Positions 46,601-55,407 of a DNA stretch of 64,000 bases are shown here, one piece after another (position 1 is the stretch's first letter; each line of letters begins with the position of its first letter). Below the pieces are notes generated by a model. The model saw nothing but the letters and a program-made list of their open reading frames with translations. It was not told the DNA's origin and did no database searches. Made by a program: the position numbers and the translations under genes. Origin of the DNA: Maribellus sediminis (lineage in GTDB: Bacteria; Bacteroidota; Bacteroidia; Bacteroidales; Prolixibacteraceae); contig NZ_WXUB01000004.1 of NCBI RefSeq assembly GCF_011799805.1, positions 248,001 through 312,000 of the forward strand, read 5' to 3'.

Positions 46601-47677
46601 TTTTTTAGGGATGAAGTTTACGCCGCTACCATATCCTCCCAACCATATATTCCCAAATGAATCCTGAAAAACGGTTTGTACAGATAGATTGGACAAACCG
46701 TCAGGTGTTTCAGAAGCCAAAATATGTTCAAACTCTACTTCCGAAGGATCAGAATAAAAGGCCAGGTCCTTTAAGTTCAGAATGTTCAATCCACCCCCTT
46801 CGGTGCCGATATATAGTTTGTGTTCAGGAGTTTCGATCATTTTCTGAATAAAATTACTGGATATGGATTGGCTGTTGTTTGGATCATTCTTGAAACTAAT
46901 CATTCGTCCGTTCTCGGGATTAAAAAGATTAAGGCCGTTTCGCGTTCCAATCCAGATACGGTCTTTGGAATCCTTAAGAAAACTGGTAACCGTATTATCA
47001 GTGAGAGAATGAGGATCGTTGGGGTCGTGTTTGAAATTAACTGCCGTTTTTGTTCTCGGATTAATTATGCTGAATCCTTCAGTGACATGGCCTACGTAGA
47101 TTCTGTCGTCAGAATCGTACATCACGCACCAGTTATAATTCGAAATCAAACCATCGACATTTGATTGACTGTAATTGGTAAAATGGCTAGTCTTTCTGTC
47201 TAAGAAATCAATACCGCCATCATAAGTTGCAATCCACAAATTACCTTTGTCGTCAGCATCAATATAGGTAACTCCGTTTGCACTCAGGTCATTTGTCTCA
47301 GGATTGGCATAGTCGTGTTCGAAGTGCGTGAATTCGTGCGTTTTGTAATTGTAGGCATCTAATCCGTTTTTCTCCGAAGCCACCCAAACCACATCATCAA
47401 ATTTATCGGCATAAACAAAATTAAGTACATTACTTTTCAAGGAGTTTGGATTCGTTGAAGATGCTCTAAATACCTGGAATGTATTTGAATCAAACCGATT
47501 TAGTCCATCCTTGGTGCATATCCAAATAAAACCTGCTCTGTCCTGGGTAATACTAACCACGTTGGCATTGGATAATCCTCTTTCTATTCCAAATTTTTCA
47601 ACTTTCGATGCATAGGAATTAATGTAAAGCCCTATTATAATGAGAATCGCAAGTTTAATTGGTTTGCTGGAAATCAT
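43640..47677 (-). CDS. Hybrid two-component system regulator (sensor propellers, kinase, receiver, AraC domain; 1345 aa)
   Basis: Order: N-terminal membrane/signal segment (10-24); about fourteen propeller repeats of the Reg_prop kind (GNLWIATYDGG, DRIWIGTRNGL, NIWVGALGGGL) to about 690; Y_Y_Y domain (700-780); transmembrane helix (about 785-807); HisKA with ITHELRSP near 849; HATPase with DTGYGI and GTGIGL near 1029; receiver (about 1090-1205) with DDDPEI, IISDVMMP phosphoacceptor Asp and LTKPF; and an AraC-type DNA-binding domain (1249-1342). Such proteins bind oligosaccharides in the periplasm and directly activate polysaccharide utilisation genes. It is located between the two carbohydrate gene groups and is the obvious controller of both. 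Confidence 0.96.
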   Translation of the reverse strand: MISSKPIKLAILIIIGLYINSYASKVEKFGIERGLSNANVVSITQDRAGFIWICTKDGLNRFDSNTFQVFRASSTNPNSLKSNVLNFVYADKFDDVVWVASEKNGLDAYNYKTHEFTHFEHDYANPETNDLSANGVTYIDADDKGNLWIATYDGGIDFLDRKTSHFTNYSQSNVDGLISNYNWCVMYDSDDRIYVGHVTEGFSIINPRTKTAVNFKHDPNDPHSLTDNTVTSFLKDSKDRIWIGTRNGLNLFNPENGRMISFKNDPNNSQSISSNFIQKMIETPEHKLYIGTEGGGLNILNLKDLAFYSDPSEVEFEHILASETPDGLSNLSVQTVFQDSFGNIWLGGYGSGVNFIPKKDPFFNTINYLPLIGNLNSLNYKSVEDICIDNKNNVWVANGLGGICIYNENKKIGQIQAINGDPKFNAMCLHEDYENNIWIGTADGRIYKYDVQKKSYQLLKVFDNLNNIPIYNFFEDSRKNLWMSTDIGLYFYNIETKKSGIYTTRNSELIDNNVRAIAEDGNGNIWVGALGGGLAVYDENFKRLYDFGRSHNFYNVSYIYKDSRNRMWIGSQNDLFIFKNYNEDEVLRIGKSSGLAESTVRAIIEGRSDNEIWLSTINGISHIDLSTMHISNFDVSDGIVYGDYANGSVAKTDDGEIYFGSQNGITWFNQVLEQTSREIPTAVFTGFSIANTNNYLSQFSDVPFNDNMTLKHNQNSFEINFNVLDYSLANKAEFVYHMEGLDDGWFLVNTENEVTFRNLKPGSYVFNLKTRIQNRESEEVSSLSIRIEPPLWLTWWMKSIYLVLFTSMFLYVIRFYKRKLKVESDLILEKKSRQQEHELNEEKLRFFTNITHELRSPMTLILGPLEDLISDENLKPDQLKKLHMIQRVANRLLQTVTQILEFRKSENKSRKLTVIKDDFAKYLYEIGEKYKDLNKNKDIDLQIAIPSERIEMFFDTEIISIITDNLLSNAFKYTKSGTIKLELKLFEESNIEYAEILVSDTGYGISEEDLPHIFDRYYQARHATHPTKGTGIGLSLVKNMVELHEAEIKVTSTLGEGTEFKVRFLVKNSYPDAVHYQPEEPHMEEAQENSKNVILVVDDDPEIVEYIKESLSDTYSVITAENGEAGHDAAVEQIPDIIISDVMMPIMDGIEMCEVLKKDVRTSHIPIVLLTAKGSIHDQKVGYDAGADSYLTKPFSSNLLKSRLKNIIDARTKYSLSTSSKFKQKQQLLNDSIGELDKEFLRQLTSVIEENLEDEEMNISYVAAQLNMSHSTLYRKIKALTNLTANEFIRKVRINFAEQLLITGQYNISEIMYQVGINSSSYFRQCFKDEFGMNPSEYLQKLKEN

Positions 47678-47967
47678 ACTTTTTTACTGTTAATTGCTTC
47701 TGCCAGGGGTAAAATTAATCAAAATCTTCAATGCTATTTGGGAATCTTGAAGTGATTTGAGCGATGACTAATTCCTTACATATAAATGACGAATCTATGT
47801 TGCATTCTTTTAATGGACTATAATTAGATTTATGGGGAGTTTAATTCCGGGTGCAAGAATTATTCGGCATTGCAATCAATCTAAAGCAAACAAGGTTAAT
47901 ATTTCTTTAATAGTTGTATTAAGTAAGGATCAAAATAGAACATGATAATCAGACCTGGCCAGATAAG

Positions 47968-48573
47968 TTGAAAAGAAACTTCTTCATATTAAAAACCAAT
48001 ATAAACTCTGCCATAAAACTATTTTTGATGGTATGCTTTTTTGTGAGTTGCAATGTAAAATATACCGGCGATAGTCATAAACAGTTGTTCGATTTAAACT
48101 GGAAATTTAGTCTGGACAATAATTATTCTGCATCACAAGTCGATTACAACGATAAAAACTGGTGTTCCTTTGATTTACCATACGATTTTAGCAAGGATGA
48201 AATGTTTTTTATTCCGGACCCGAAAGCAAATAATGATTCGGCCACATCAGTATTTGTATGGTATCGCAAACATTTCGAGATTCCTCAAAATTGGCTGGAT
48301 AAGGATATTGTAATCGTTTTTGAGGGTATTTCCGATCCAAACGAAATGTTCATTAACGGAGCGAAAATCGACGATCGGAACGTTGATAATAACCTTGTGC
48401 AGACCAATTTAACTCCATATATAAATTTTGAAGGGATGAATGTAATTGCTATTCGTATTGCAATTCCAAAAAAAGAAGATACCGGATGGCAAAATCCCAC
48501 TGGAATTTTTAAGCATGTTTGGTTAGAGGTGAAAGATGTACCGGTTTTGAAAAACAGGCAAATTTTCAAATAA
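47968..48573 (+). CDS. Isolated GH2 sugar-binding domain lipoprotein, no catalytic domain
   Basis: This 201-residue protein matches only the N-terminal jelly roll of GH2 enzymes (LFDLNWKFSLDN, WYRKHFEIPQNW, NEMFINGAKI). The GH2 gene at 40536 has the same WYRKHFE(I/V)PQ(N/H)W stretch. The lipobox ends near C28 (FFVSC). The catalytic barrel is absent, and no continuation is seen in the 200 bases downstream. The only reasonable start in frame is TTG at 47968: there is no upstream ATG before the stop at 47920, and the next ATG cuts the signal peptide. It is either a domain-sized binding lipoprotein or the remains of a truncated GH2 gene. It is divergent from the regulator gene. Confidence 0.65.
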   Translation: MKRNFFILKTNINSAIKLFLMVCFFVSCNVKYTGDSHKQLFDLNWKFSLDNNYSASQVDYNDKNWCSFDLPYDFSKDEMFFIPDPKANNDSATSVFVWYRKHFEIPQNWLDKDIVIVFEGISDPNEMFINGAKIDDRNVDNNLVQTNLTPYINFEGMNVIAIRIAIPKKEDTGWQNPTGIFKHVWLEVKDVPVLKNRQIFK

Positions 48574-48791
48574 TAACATTTAGCCGACAAATGTCCATTT
48601 CTGATTTTCGCAGAAGGGAAATCATTCTTGTGAAAGGTTTTTTAAGTGCTTAATAATGAGTTTTGTATTGGTGCATTAAATAATCTTTTGCTGAAAATGA
48701 TACAGTTATTTGCTGAAAAAATGAGCCTTAATAAAGATTTGACTCAATAATATTGGATTAAAATTTAGCTATTCTTTTAAAAACTAGACTT

Positions 48792-51700
48792 ATGAACAAA
48801 AAGACTCTACTTCAAAAGATTTGGGTTGGTTTTATGCTTTTTGCTTTGGCTGGCATAATCAACAATGGTGCATGGGCACAAACCTGGGAGGCTCCCAGTT
48901 ATTACGGGGAAGTTCCTACCTCAGGAACCGCTTATTATATTTATAATGTGGGTGCTGATGCTTTCCTAAATCGTGGTGGTGAATGGACAGCGGAAGCTGT
49001 TATATCTGCACAACCAAAAGATCTGGCATCGAATGCCATCGTTTCCTGGACTAGTGTGAATTCCGCCGGCGAATGGACATTTCAATATACTAACAACGGG
49101 ACTCCTGCAGGTGGCCGATACCTGTTTCAAGTTGATGATGGAAACGGATGGATTTTTACTGATGGTAGTTCCAATAATAAATGGAATATTACAGAAACAG
49201 ATGGAAGCAATCATGTTTTTGCCATTCAGGTTTCAAGTACTGCATCTTACTATAATTCATCGGTTTTCCTGGGGGCACAAACTTCCTCAAGAACCACAAA
49301 CAAAGGCATCGCAGTTTCGGTAAGGTATAACGAGCCGGCGAGCGATCATACTCAATGGAAATTTGTTTCGCAGGCCAATTACGATTTATACCAAGCAAAA
49401 GTATTGCTGGATAAGTACATGAACTATGCGACGAAAATTACAGGTGGGCCTGATATTACATCTTATATTTCAATCTATAATTCGGATGTGACTGCCAATA
49501 TCGCTACAGCGGCAACAAATCTTCTGGCCGAATTGACGCCAACCGACGTAACCGATTCAATAGTAAATCCAAGTTTTGAAAGCGACCTGGCAGGTTGGAC
49601 AAATGATAATTTTTGGATTCAGTCAACCAGTGGTATTGGCTGGACAAAAGACGGTTCAAAATTTTCTGAACAATGGATAAGCGCTTCAACTTATCTGCCG
49701 GCAAGTTCAATCACGCAAACGCTAAATGGGCTTGACAATGGTATTTATGAACTTGTGTTTAGTGCACATGCCGTTAAACAAAAAGTTGATTCATGGAACA
49801 TTGGTTCTACCAATCCATTGCATTCCGGTGCATTTCTTAAAGCAGGTGTTTCCAGTACCGAAGTAAGTGCAGGAGGCGAATACTCCGTTGATTATATTTC
49901 GGTTACGAACGGCTCATTAACCATTGGATATGAGTTGAAGGCACCTATTGCTGTTAACTGGACAGCCTTTGATAACTTTAGATTGTACTATTATGGTGAA
50001 GGTCCCAGTAACGATGCAACATTATCAGGTATCAGTCTGTCAGCAGGAAGCCTTGTCCAGGATTTTGATCCTGCTGTTACTTCTTATTTTGCTACGTTAC
50101 CTCAGGGAACCACTTCGGTTGATGTTTCTGCAACAAAAACGGATTCAAATGCTTCAATAACTTCGGGAACCGGAACAATTACGTTAACAGATGGTGAAGC
50201 TTCTACCGATATTGAAATCACAGCGGAAGATGGATCAACAAAGAAGACGTATACGATTGTATTTAAAGCAATAGAGCTGATGCATTCCTACACTTTTGAA
50301 GATGGGACCTTTAATTCAGATACAGTGATGGATGTGATCGGCGATGCAGATGGTACTTTAGTGGGTGGTGCTTCGATTTCTGGTGGTCAATTAGTTCTTG
50401 ATAAGGAGGGAGAATATGTAAGCTTTGTTCCTACTGAATTAGGATTAAGCTCCTACAATAGCATGACCATGGAATTTATTTATTCCTCAAAGATTGGAGC
50501 GAATGACGGACACTGGAACTGGGCAGCTTATTTTGGTGGTGACGGGGGTGCAAACAGTTTAATGACTGGATTAAGAACCTGGGGACAATATCGACTATAC
50601 AAAAACAATAATATAAAAATACAAGTAAATAATTCTGATGACGGCGGCTTACATCATGTTGTGGCCATCATGACAGATTCAGAAATTTTATTTTATGCAG
50701 ATGGTGTCAGAATTGGGAAAACGGCTGCACCGGATAATGCAATTGAGGAACTTCACGCCTGGTTAGGGCTGGCACCCTGGGGCGATCCAACCTGGCAGGG
50801 GAAAATTGAAGAGTTTAATATTTATGACGGCGTAATGGATAGTGATACCATTGCTGCCAGGGCTGATTTACTAAAGAACTCGAATGCCAATTTATCATCG
50901 CTGAGTGCAAGTGCTGGAACACTTTTTCCTGCCTTTGATAAAACCTTAACAGATTATGTAATAGTTATCCCCAAAGACCTGAGTTCCATAGATATCAGTG
51001 CTGCTGCGCAAGTAGTGGGCGCAAGCATAAGCGGTACAGGTACAATCAATATGTCCGGTGGATCAAAATCCATTAAGATAACAGTAACTTCCCTCGATGG
51101 AAACTTTAATAAAACATATAACATTGATTTGATTGTTGAAGATCCTTATTGCTATAGAGGGGCATTTGCAAATAATCTTATTGATGATCCCGAGATCACT
51201 GATGATTCTTATTGGGGGGGCTGGGGAAGCAGCAGTATTGTTTATGGTTTGGAAGCTTATTGTGGGACATCAGCTGGCAAAGTAGATGCCAGTGGCTCAT
51301 GTGGAGGTTCTTTGGATACCAAAACAATTAACTGGCTTCCCAATACAACATATATGGTGCGTGCCAAAGTAAAAACGAATGGTACATTTACCATCGGTGC
51401 ACAAAATGTTTATGGTGATCAATGGGGGAATCATAGTAGCGAAAATCTGGTTGTACCAAATACACATGGAGAATGGGAAGATTTTGAGGCTACTTTTACC
51501 ACGAATTCATATCCTGGCTCAGGAGTTGTTTATTTTAATAATTGCGAAGGTGCAAATGGCACGAAAGGGTACATCGATAACTGGGAGCTCTATGACAGAG
51601 AGAGTGACAATACTGATCTAATTTCATTGTCCTCCCCACAAGGAGAGATTACTCCGACTATCATGCCAAGCAGAGATGCTTATTATTTAAAATATTCGTT

Positions 51701-54700
51701 AAGCTCAGTTCAGGATAGCATTATCGAGATAAATGCAGTTCCACGTTTTGAATCTGCCACTGTTATTGGAACCGGTGAATACCGTGTTGATGGCGGTATT
51801 ACAATTGTGCAAATATATGTTACATCGAGAAGTGGTAACCGAAGAGCATACGTGGTGCAGATCGAACCCAACTTTGATGATGCTTCATTACTTTCATTGA
51901 CAACCAGTACCGGATTTCTCGAACCTGATTTTGACAGCGAGATTATGGATTATGAATTGATCGTACCTGTCGGTACCGACTCTGTTGAATTAAGTGCGGA
52001 AAAGGGAGATCCGGAGGCCAGTATGGCGGGAGCGGGAACTTACTATTTGACTAACGACAGTGCGATGGCAGAAATCGTTGTTACTTCAAGGGATGGGAAC
52101 ATTACCCGCACTTATAAAGTTAGTATAGTGGCTAAAGAGTCGTATAGCTTAGCACACTCTTATACTTTTGACGATGGTACCGCCAACGATGTTATTGGCG
52201 GTGCCGACGGTTCTCTTAAAGGCGATGCCGTTGTTGCAAACGGAGAATTAACAATCTCGGGAACCGGTTATGTGGAATTGCCTGCTGAAAAAATTCAGAT
52301 GTCAAAATACAGGGGAGTTACTATTGAATCGGTTTTTAGACAAGCAGAGGGATTAGGAGGTTTTACTACGCTGTTCTCTGCAGGTGATACCCGTAATGGC
52401 TGGATGGGAGCAGATTACATTATTTGGCAGCCTACCCGGAATGATGATGATTACAGCAGGACATCTATTTCATGCGAAAACTATAGCAACCCATGGACTT
52501 CTGAAAGTGCAGTCAATGCCGGAAAAATAGCTGATACAGAAACACATTATGCAGTTACCGTGATTAATAAAACTGAAATCAAATTATACATTGACGGTGA
52601 ACTGATTGGAACTGATTTATTATCAGATGCAAACATGTTGGAAAACGTAAGTAATAATCTTGCCTATATTGGAGCGTCAGTTTACCCCGGAGATCCAAAG
52701 TGGGAAGGATCACTTGATGAACTGAATATTTTTGAGGGCGAACTCGATTCTTCTACCATTGCACAACGTGCAAGCGAATTTTTAGGAGGTGCTTCTCATG
52801 ATGCGACATTGTCTTCATTAACAGTTGATCCTGGTGAATTAACCCCAGTATTCGATGCAAGTACAACAAGTTATTTGGTAGTAATTCCTGAAGGAGCGGA
52901 TACTATAAATGTTGAAGCTATTATAACCGATGAGAATGCTACCGTTGAAGGCCTTGGAGCTGTTGATGTTTCTACGGGTAGCGGTACAGCAACAGTTGTA
53001 GTAACCGCCGAAGATGGAACCACTCAAAAAACTTATACTATTGAGTTCGAAATGCCTTCAGATTTGGAGATGATGCATTCCTATACTTTTGAAGAAGGAA
53101 CTTTTGATGCCACTACGGTCTATGATCAAATCGGATCGGTTGACGGAACATTGGGTGGAAGTAAAATTTCTATTGCCGACGGCAAAGCCACTGTGTCAGG
53201 TGCTACAACAAATAGTGATGGTTGGATTTCCTTAGATGGTGCAGACCTCGCACTGAATACCTATCATAGCGGTATTACCATTGAAGCGTACCTGGAAACA
53301 GGCCAGACACTGAATTCAAGCTTTACCATGTTAGCCTATTTTGGAACTTCAACACCGGGTAATGGTTGTTTCTGGATTCAACCAACCCGATCGGGTACTG
53401 AAACCAGGATTGAAACCAACAATGGCAGTACCACCATTAACGCTATTAAAAGTGGCTACGAAGTGGATGATAATAAAATGCACCACCTGGTGGCTGTTCT
53501 TTCCAGTCATGCACTTATTTATTACCTCGATGGCGTAGTATTGGCTCAGGCATCAACCGGCGGAGCCGATTATATCAGTACAATAGGTACCGATGTTGCA
53601 AATATTTTCAGAGGGGTTGATGGCTGGAACGATCCAAATTATAATGCATCGATTCATGAATTCAATATTTATAATGGTGTTATGGATCCGTCCATGGTGC
53701 AGGAGCACTCTGATGCTTTCCTTAATTCTTCTGATGCCAGACTTTCTGCCTTAACTTCGGATATTGGTACTGTGGCTCCTGAAGTAGACGGTACAACCAC
53801 TCATTTCGCTGTGTTGGTTCCTGAAGGATCAACATCTGTTACATTAACGGCTATACCTTATGTATCCGCTGCTACTGTTTCAGGTGATGGTGAAATTGAC
53901 CTATCCGGAGGTGATACTATTGTACTTATTAAAGTTACTTCAGCTGATGGTACAATTACCAATGAATACACCGTTGACATTATTTTCGATGATGCAACTT
54001 GCGCAGCTTCGCTGCATCCTGATAATATTGTTCCTGATCCGGAAATGACAGATTTGAGTATGTATGCTGGTTGGGGAACAAGAATAATTGCTTACGGCAC
54101 TGAGGCATACTGCGGTGTTTCTTCCATGAAGGTTCAGGGATCTTGTGGAGGATCTTTGGACGTGGATCTTGATGCTACCGGTAAACTTACACCAAATACC
54201 ACTTATCGTATGAGGGCTATGGTATATGTAGGTGGATCAGGAAAATTCAAAATTGGCTGGTTTGGAACAGCAGTGCCTGATCATGTAATCGAATCGAAAC
54301 ACAACGACATGTGGGAAATGCTGGATACAACCTTTACCACCGGGGAAGATATCAGTAATTTTGGAATGTATTTCAACAGTTGCGAAGGTATGAATGGTGA
54401 AGTCGGTTGGATCGATAACTGGGAAGTTTTCCCCGTTTCTTCTGAACTTTCTTCTGATGCGACGCTGGCTGATCTTTCAATCGATGGAACCACAGTTGAT
54501 GGTTTCAATCCTGATACCATGTCATACGATGTTCTTCTCCCTATAGGGACAGAGAGTGCCCTTGTTGATGCCGTTGTAAATAATACCAATGCTACGGTTG
54601 CAGGTACAGGAACAGTAGATATGACTTCAGGATCGGGGAGCGCAACAATTGTTGTTACAGCTGAAGATGGAAGTACTACTTCAACATATAATGTGAATAT

Positions 54701-54968
54701 TACTGTTGATACGAATACGGCAATCGATGATTTTAAAACATCGTTGATTAAAGTTTATCCAACAATCTCTGCAAAGGAATTTAATGTTGCATTTGATGGA
54801 ATTCAGCCAGGTAATATCAAAGTTTATAATATGTACGGACAGGTCGTGCTTGATATAAATGCTACCTCTGCAATTGAGAAAGTTAATGTATCACACGCCG
54901 GAATGTATTTCATAAGAGTGGAAACCGGAGGGTTCAATAAAGTTGTGAAGGTTTTAAAAACCGAATAG
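48792..54968 (+). CDS. Giant non-catalytic surface protein: LamG, cadherin-like and CBM-like modules, T9SS sorting domain (2058 aa)
   Basis: Signal peptide (to about residue 30), an N-terminal beta-rich lectin-like region (31-250), a CBM-like module (255-402), then alternating cadherin-like beta-sandwiches (DATLS(G/S)(I/L)...AEDG(S/T)T(K/Q)KTYTI at about 406-490, 696-785, 940-1118 as two, 1336-1426, 1645-1735, 1885-1975), three LamG modules (495-695, 1118-1335, 1427-1640) and two near-identical CBM-like modules (787-938 and 1735-1881, both with EAYCG and SCGGSLD). It ends with a type A T9SS domain (1978-2058). No hydrolase motif is seen. It probably binds plant polysaccharide at the cell surface or is a secreted scaffold. 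A terminator follows at 54991. Confidence 0.88.
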   Translation: MNKKTLLQKIWVGFMLFALAGIINNGAWAQTWEAPSYYGEVPTSGTAYYIYNVGADAFLNRGGEWTAEAVISAQPKDLASNAIVSWTSVNSAGEWTFQYTNNGTPAGGRYLFQVDDGNGWIFTDGSSNNKWNITETDGSNHVFAIQVSSTASYYNSSVFLGAQTSSRTTNKGIAVSVRYNEPASDHTQWKFVSQANYDLYQAKVLLDKYMNYATKITGGPDITSYISIYNSDVTANIATAATNLLAELTPTDVTDSIVNPSFESDLAGWTNDNFWIQSTSGIGWTKDGSKFSEQWISASTYLPASSITQTLNGLDNGIYELVFSAHAVKQKVDSWNIGSTNPLHSGAFLKAGVSSTEVSAGGEYSVDYISVTNGSLTIGYELKAPIAVNWTAFDNFRLYYYGEGPSNDATLSGISLSAGSLVQDFDPAVTSYFATLPQGTTSVDVSATKTDSNASITSGTGTITLTDGEASTDIEITAEDGSTKKTYTIVFKAIELMHSYTFEDGTFNSDTVMDVIGDADGTLVGGASISGGQLVLDKEGEYVSFVPTELGLSSYNSMTMEFIYSSKIGANDGHWNWAAYFGGDGGANSLMTGLRTWGQYRLYKNNNIKIQVNNSDDGGLHHVVAIMTDSEILFYADGVRIGKTAAPDNAIEELHAWLGLAPWGDPTWQGKIEEFNIYDGVMDSDTIAARADLLKNSNANLSSLSASAGTLFPAFDKTLTDYVIVIPKDLSSIDISAAAQVVGASISGTGTINMSGGSKSIKITVTSLDGNFNKTYNIDLIVEDPYCYRGAFANNLIDDPEITDDSYWGGWGSSSIVYGLEAYCGTSAGKVDASGSCGGSLDTKTINWLPNTTYMVRAKVKTNGTFTIGAQNVYGDQWGNHSSENLVVPNTHGEWEDFEATFTTNSYPGSGVVYFNNCEGANGTKGYIDNWELYDRESDNTDLISLSSPQGEITPTIMPSRDAYYLKYSLSSVQDSIIEINAVPRFESATVIGTGEYRVDGGITIVQIYVTSRSGNRRAYVVQIEPNFDDASLLSLTTSTGFLEPDFDSEIMDYELIVPVGTDSVELSAEKGDPEASMAGAGTYYLTNDSAMAEIVVTSRDGNITRTYKVSIVAKESYSLAHSYTFDDGTANDVIGGADGSLKGDAVVANGELTISGTGYVELPAEKIQMSKYRGVTIESVFRQAEGLGGFTTLFSAGDTRNGWMGADYIIWQPTRNDDDYSRTSISCENYSNPWTSESAVNAGKIADTETHYAVTVINKTEIKLYIDGELIGTDLLSDANMLENVSNNLAYIGASVYPGDPKWEGSLDELNIFEGELDSSTIAQRASEFLGGASHDATLSSLTVDPGELTPVFDASTTSYLVVIPEGADTINVEAIITDENATVEGLGAVDVSTGSGTATVVVTAEDGTTQKTYTIEFEMPSDLEMMHSYTFEEGTFDATTVYDQIGSVDGTLGGSKISIADGKATVSGATTNSDGWISLDGADLALNTYHSGITIEAYLETGQTLNSSFTMLAYFGTSTPGNGCFWIQPTRSGTETRIETNNGSTTINAIKSGYEVDDNKMHHLVAVLSSHALIYYLDGVVLAQASTGGADYISTIGTDVANIFRGVDGWNDPNYNASIHEFNIYNGVMDPSMVQEHSDAFLNSSDARLSALTSDIGTVAPEVDGTTTHFAVLVPEGSTSVTLTAIPYVSAATVSGDGEIDLSGGDTIVLIKVTSADGTITNEYTVDIIFDDATCAASLHPDNIVPDPEMTDLSMYAGWGTRIIAYGTEAYCGVSSMKVQGSCGGSLDVDLDATGKLTPNTTYRMRAMVYVGGSGKFKIGWFGTAVPDHVIESKHNDMWEMLDTTFTTGEDISNFGMYFNSCEGMNGEVGWIDNWEVFPVSSELSSDATLADLSIDGTTVDGFNPDTMSYDVLLPIGTESALVDAVVNNTNATVAGTGTVDMTSGSGSATIVVTAEDGSTTSTYNVNITVDTNTAIDDFKTSLIKVYPTISAKEFNVAFDGIQPGNIKVYNMYGQVVLDINATSAIEKVNVSHAGMYFIRVETGGFNKVVKVLKTE

Positions 54969-54990
54969 TAGTTTTTCAGAATGAATTATA

Positions 54991-55019
54991 AGGGCTATCC
55001 GTTTGGGTAGCCCTTTTTT
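54991..55019 (+). terminator. Rho-independent terminator after the giant surface protein
   Basis: AGGGCTATCC (54991-55000) pairs with GGGTAGCCCT (55004-55013), with one G-T position and a 3-nt loop, followed by a run of six T. Confidence 0.8.
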
Positions 55020-55217
55020 CTGAATTCACAATTACATGAATAAACACTAAAACTTTAAAGTTGAACGTTGCGTGTAATTTTACAAGTGTTTGTCTGGTTT
55101 TTGTATTGCTCATTTATTGATTATTGTTTGACGAGTTTGTTCCAAATCCTGAGGTTGAATAGCATTACTTTTGTCGTGTTATATATGGCTGCCGTAAAAT
55201 AAAGTGTGAATAATTAG

Positions 55218-55388
55218 CTTTTCTATGAAACCTATTCTAACAAACCTGATGAAACGATCCGCAAAGCCATTGATCAAACCGGTATACCTATGGTTTTTAG
55301 AATGTCGCCGGGAACCAATCCAGTAGATGAGCATGAGCAAACTAACCGTCTCGGAGCAAAATTGTACCGAATTTCAGAGTCGAATTAA
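55218..55388 (+). pseudogene. 3' remnant of an unrecognised gene
   Basis: From just after a stop at 55215 a frame of 56 codons reads like the C-terminal end of a soluble protein (KPDETIRKAIDQTGIPMVF, then RMSPGTNPVDEHEQTNRLGA, ending YRISESN and stop). There is no start codon except an internal ATG and no matching upstream part. Composition is protein-like, unlike the competing frames. I could not name the family. It probably marks a deletion joint between the terminator at 54991 and the GH43 gene, and it sits where the promoter of that gene should be. Confidence 0.5.
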
Positions 55389-55407
55389 CCGGGTAAAATA
55401 TGTGAGT

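Noticed and set aside
48650-48700. Candidate promoter (TTTG and TAATCTTTTG) before the giant surface protein gene
   Set aside because: Neither spacing nor the -7 match to TAnnTTTG is good enough in this AT-rich stretch.
55327-55407. 5' extension of the GH43 frame to ATG 55327
   Set aside because: The added residues are not signal-like and overlap a separate gene remnant in another frame; ATG 55408 gives a proper signal peptide.
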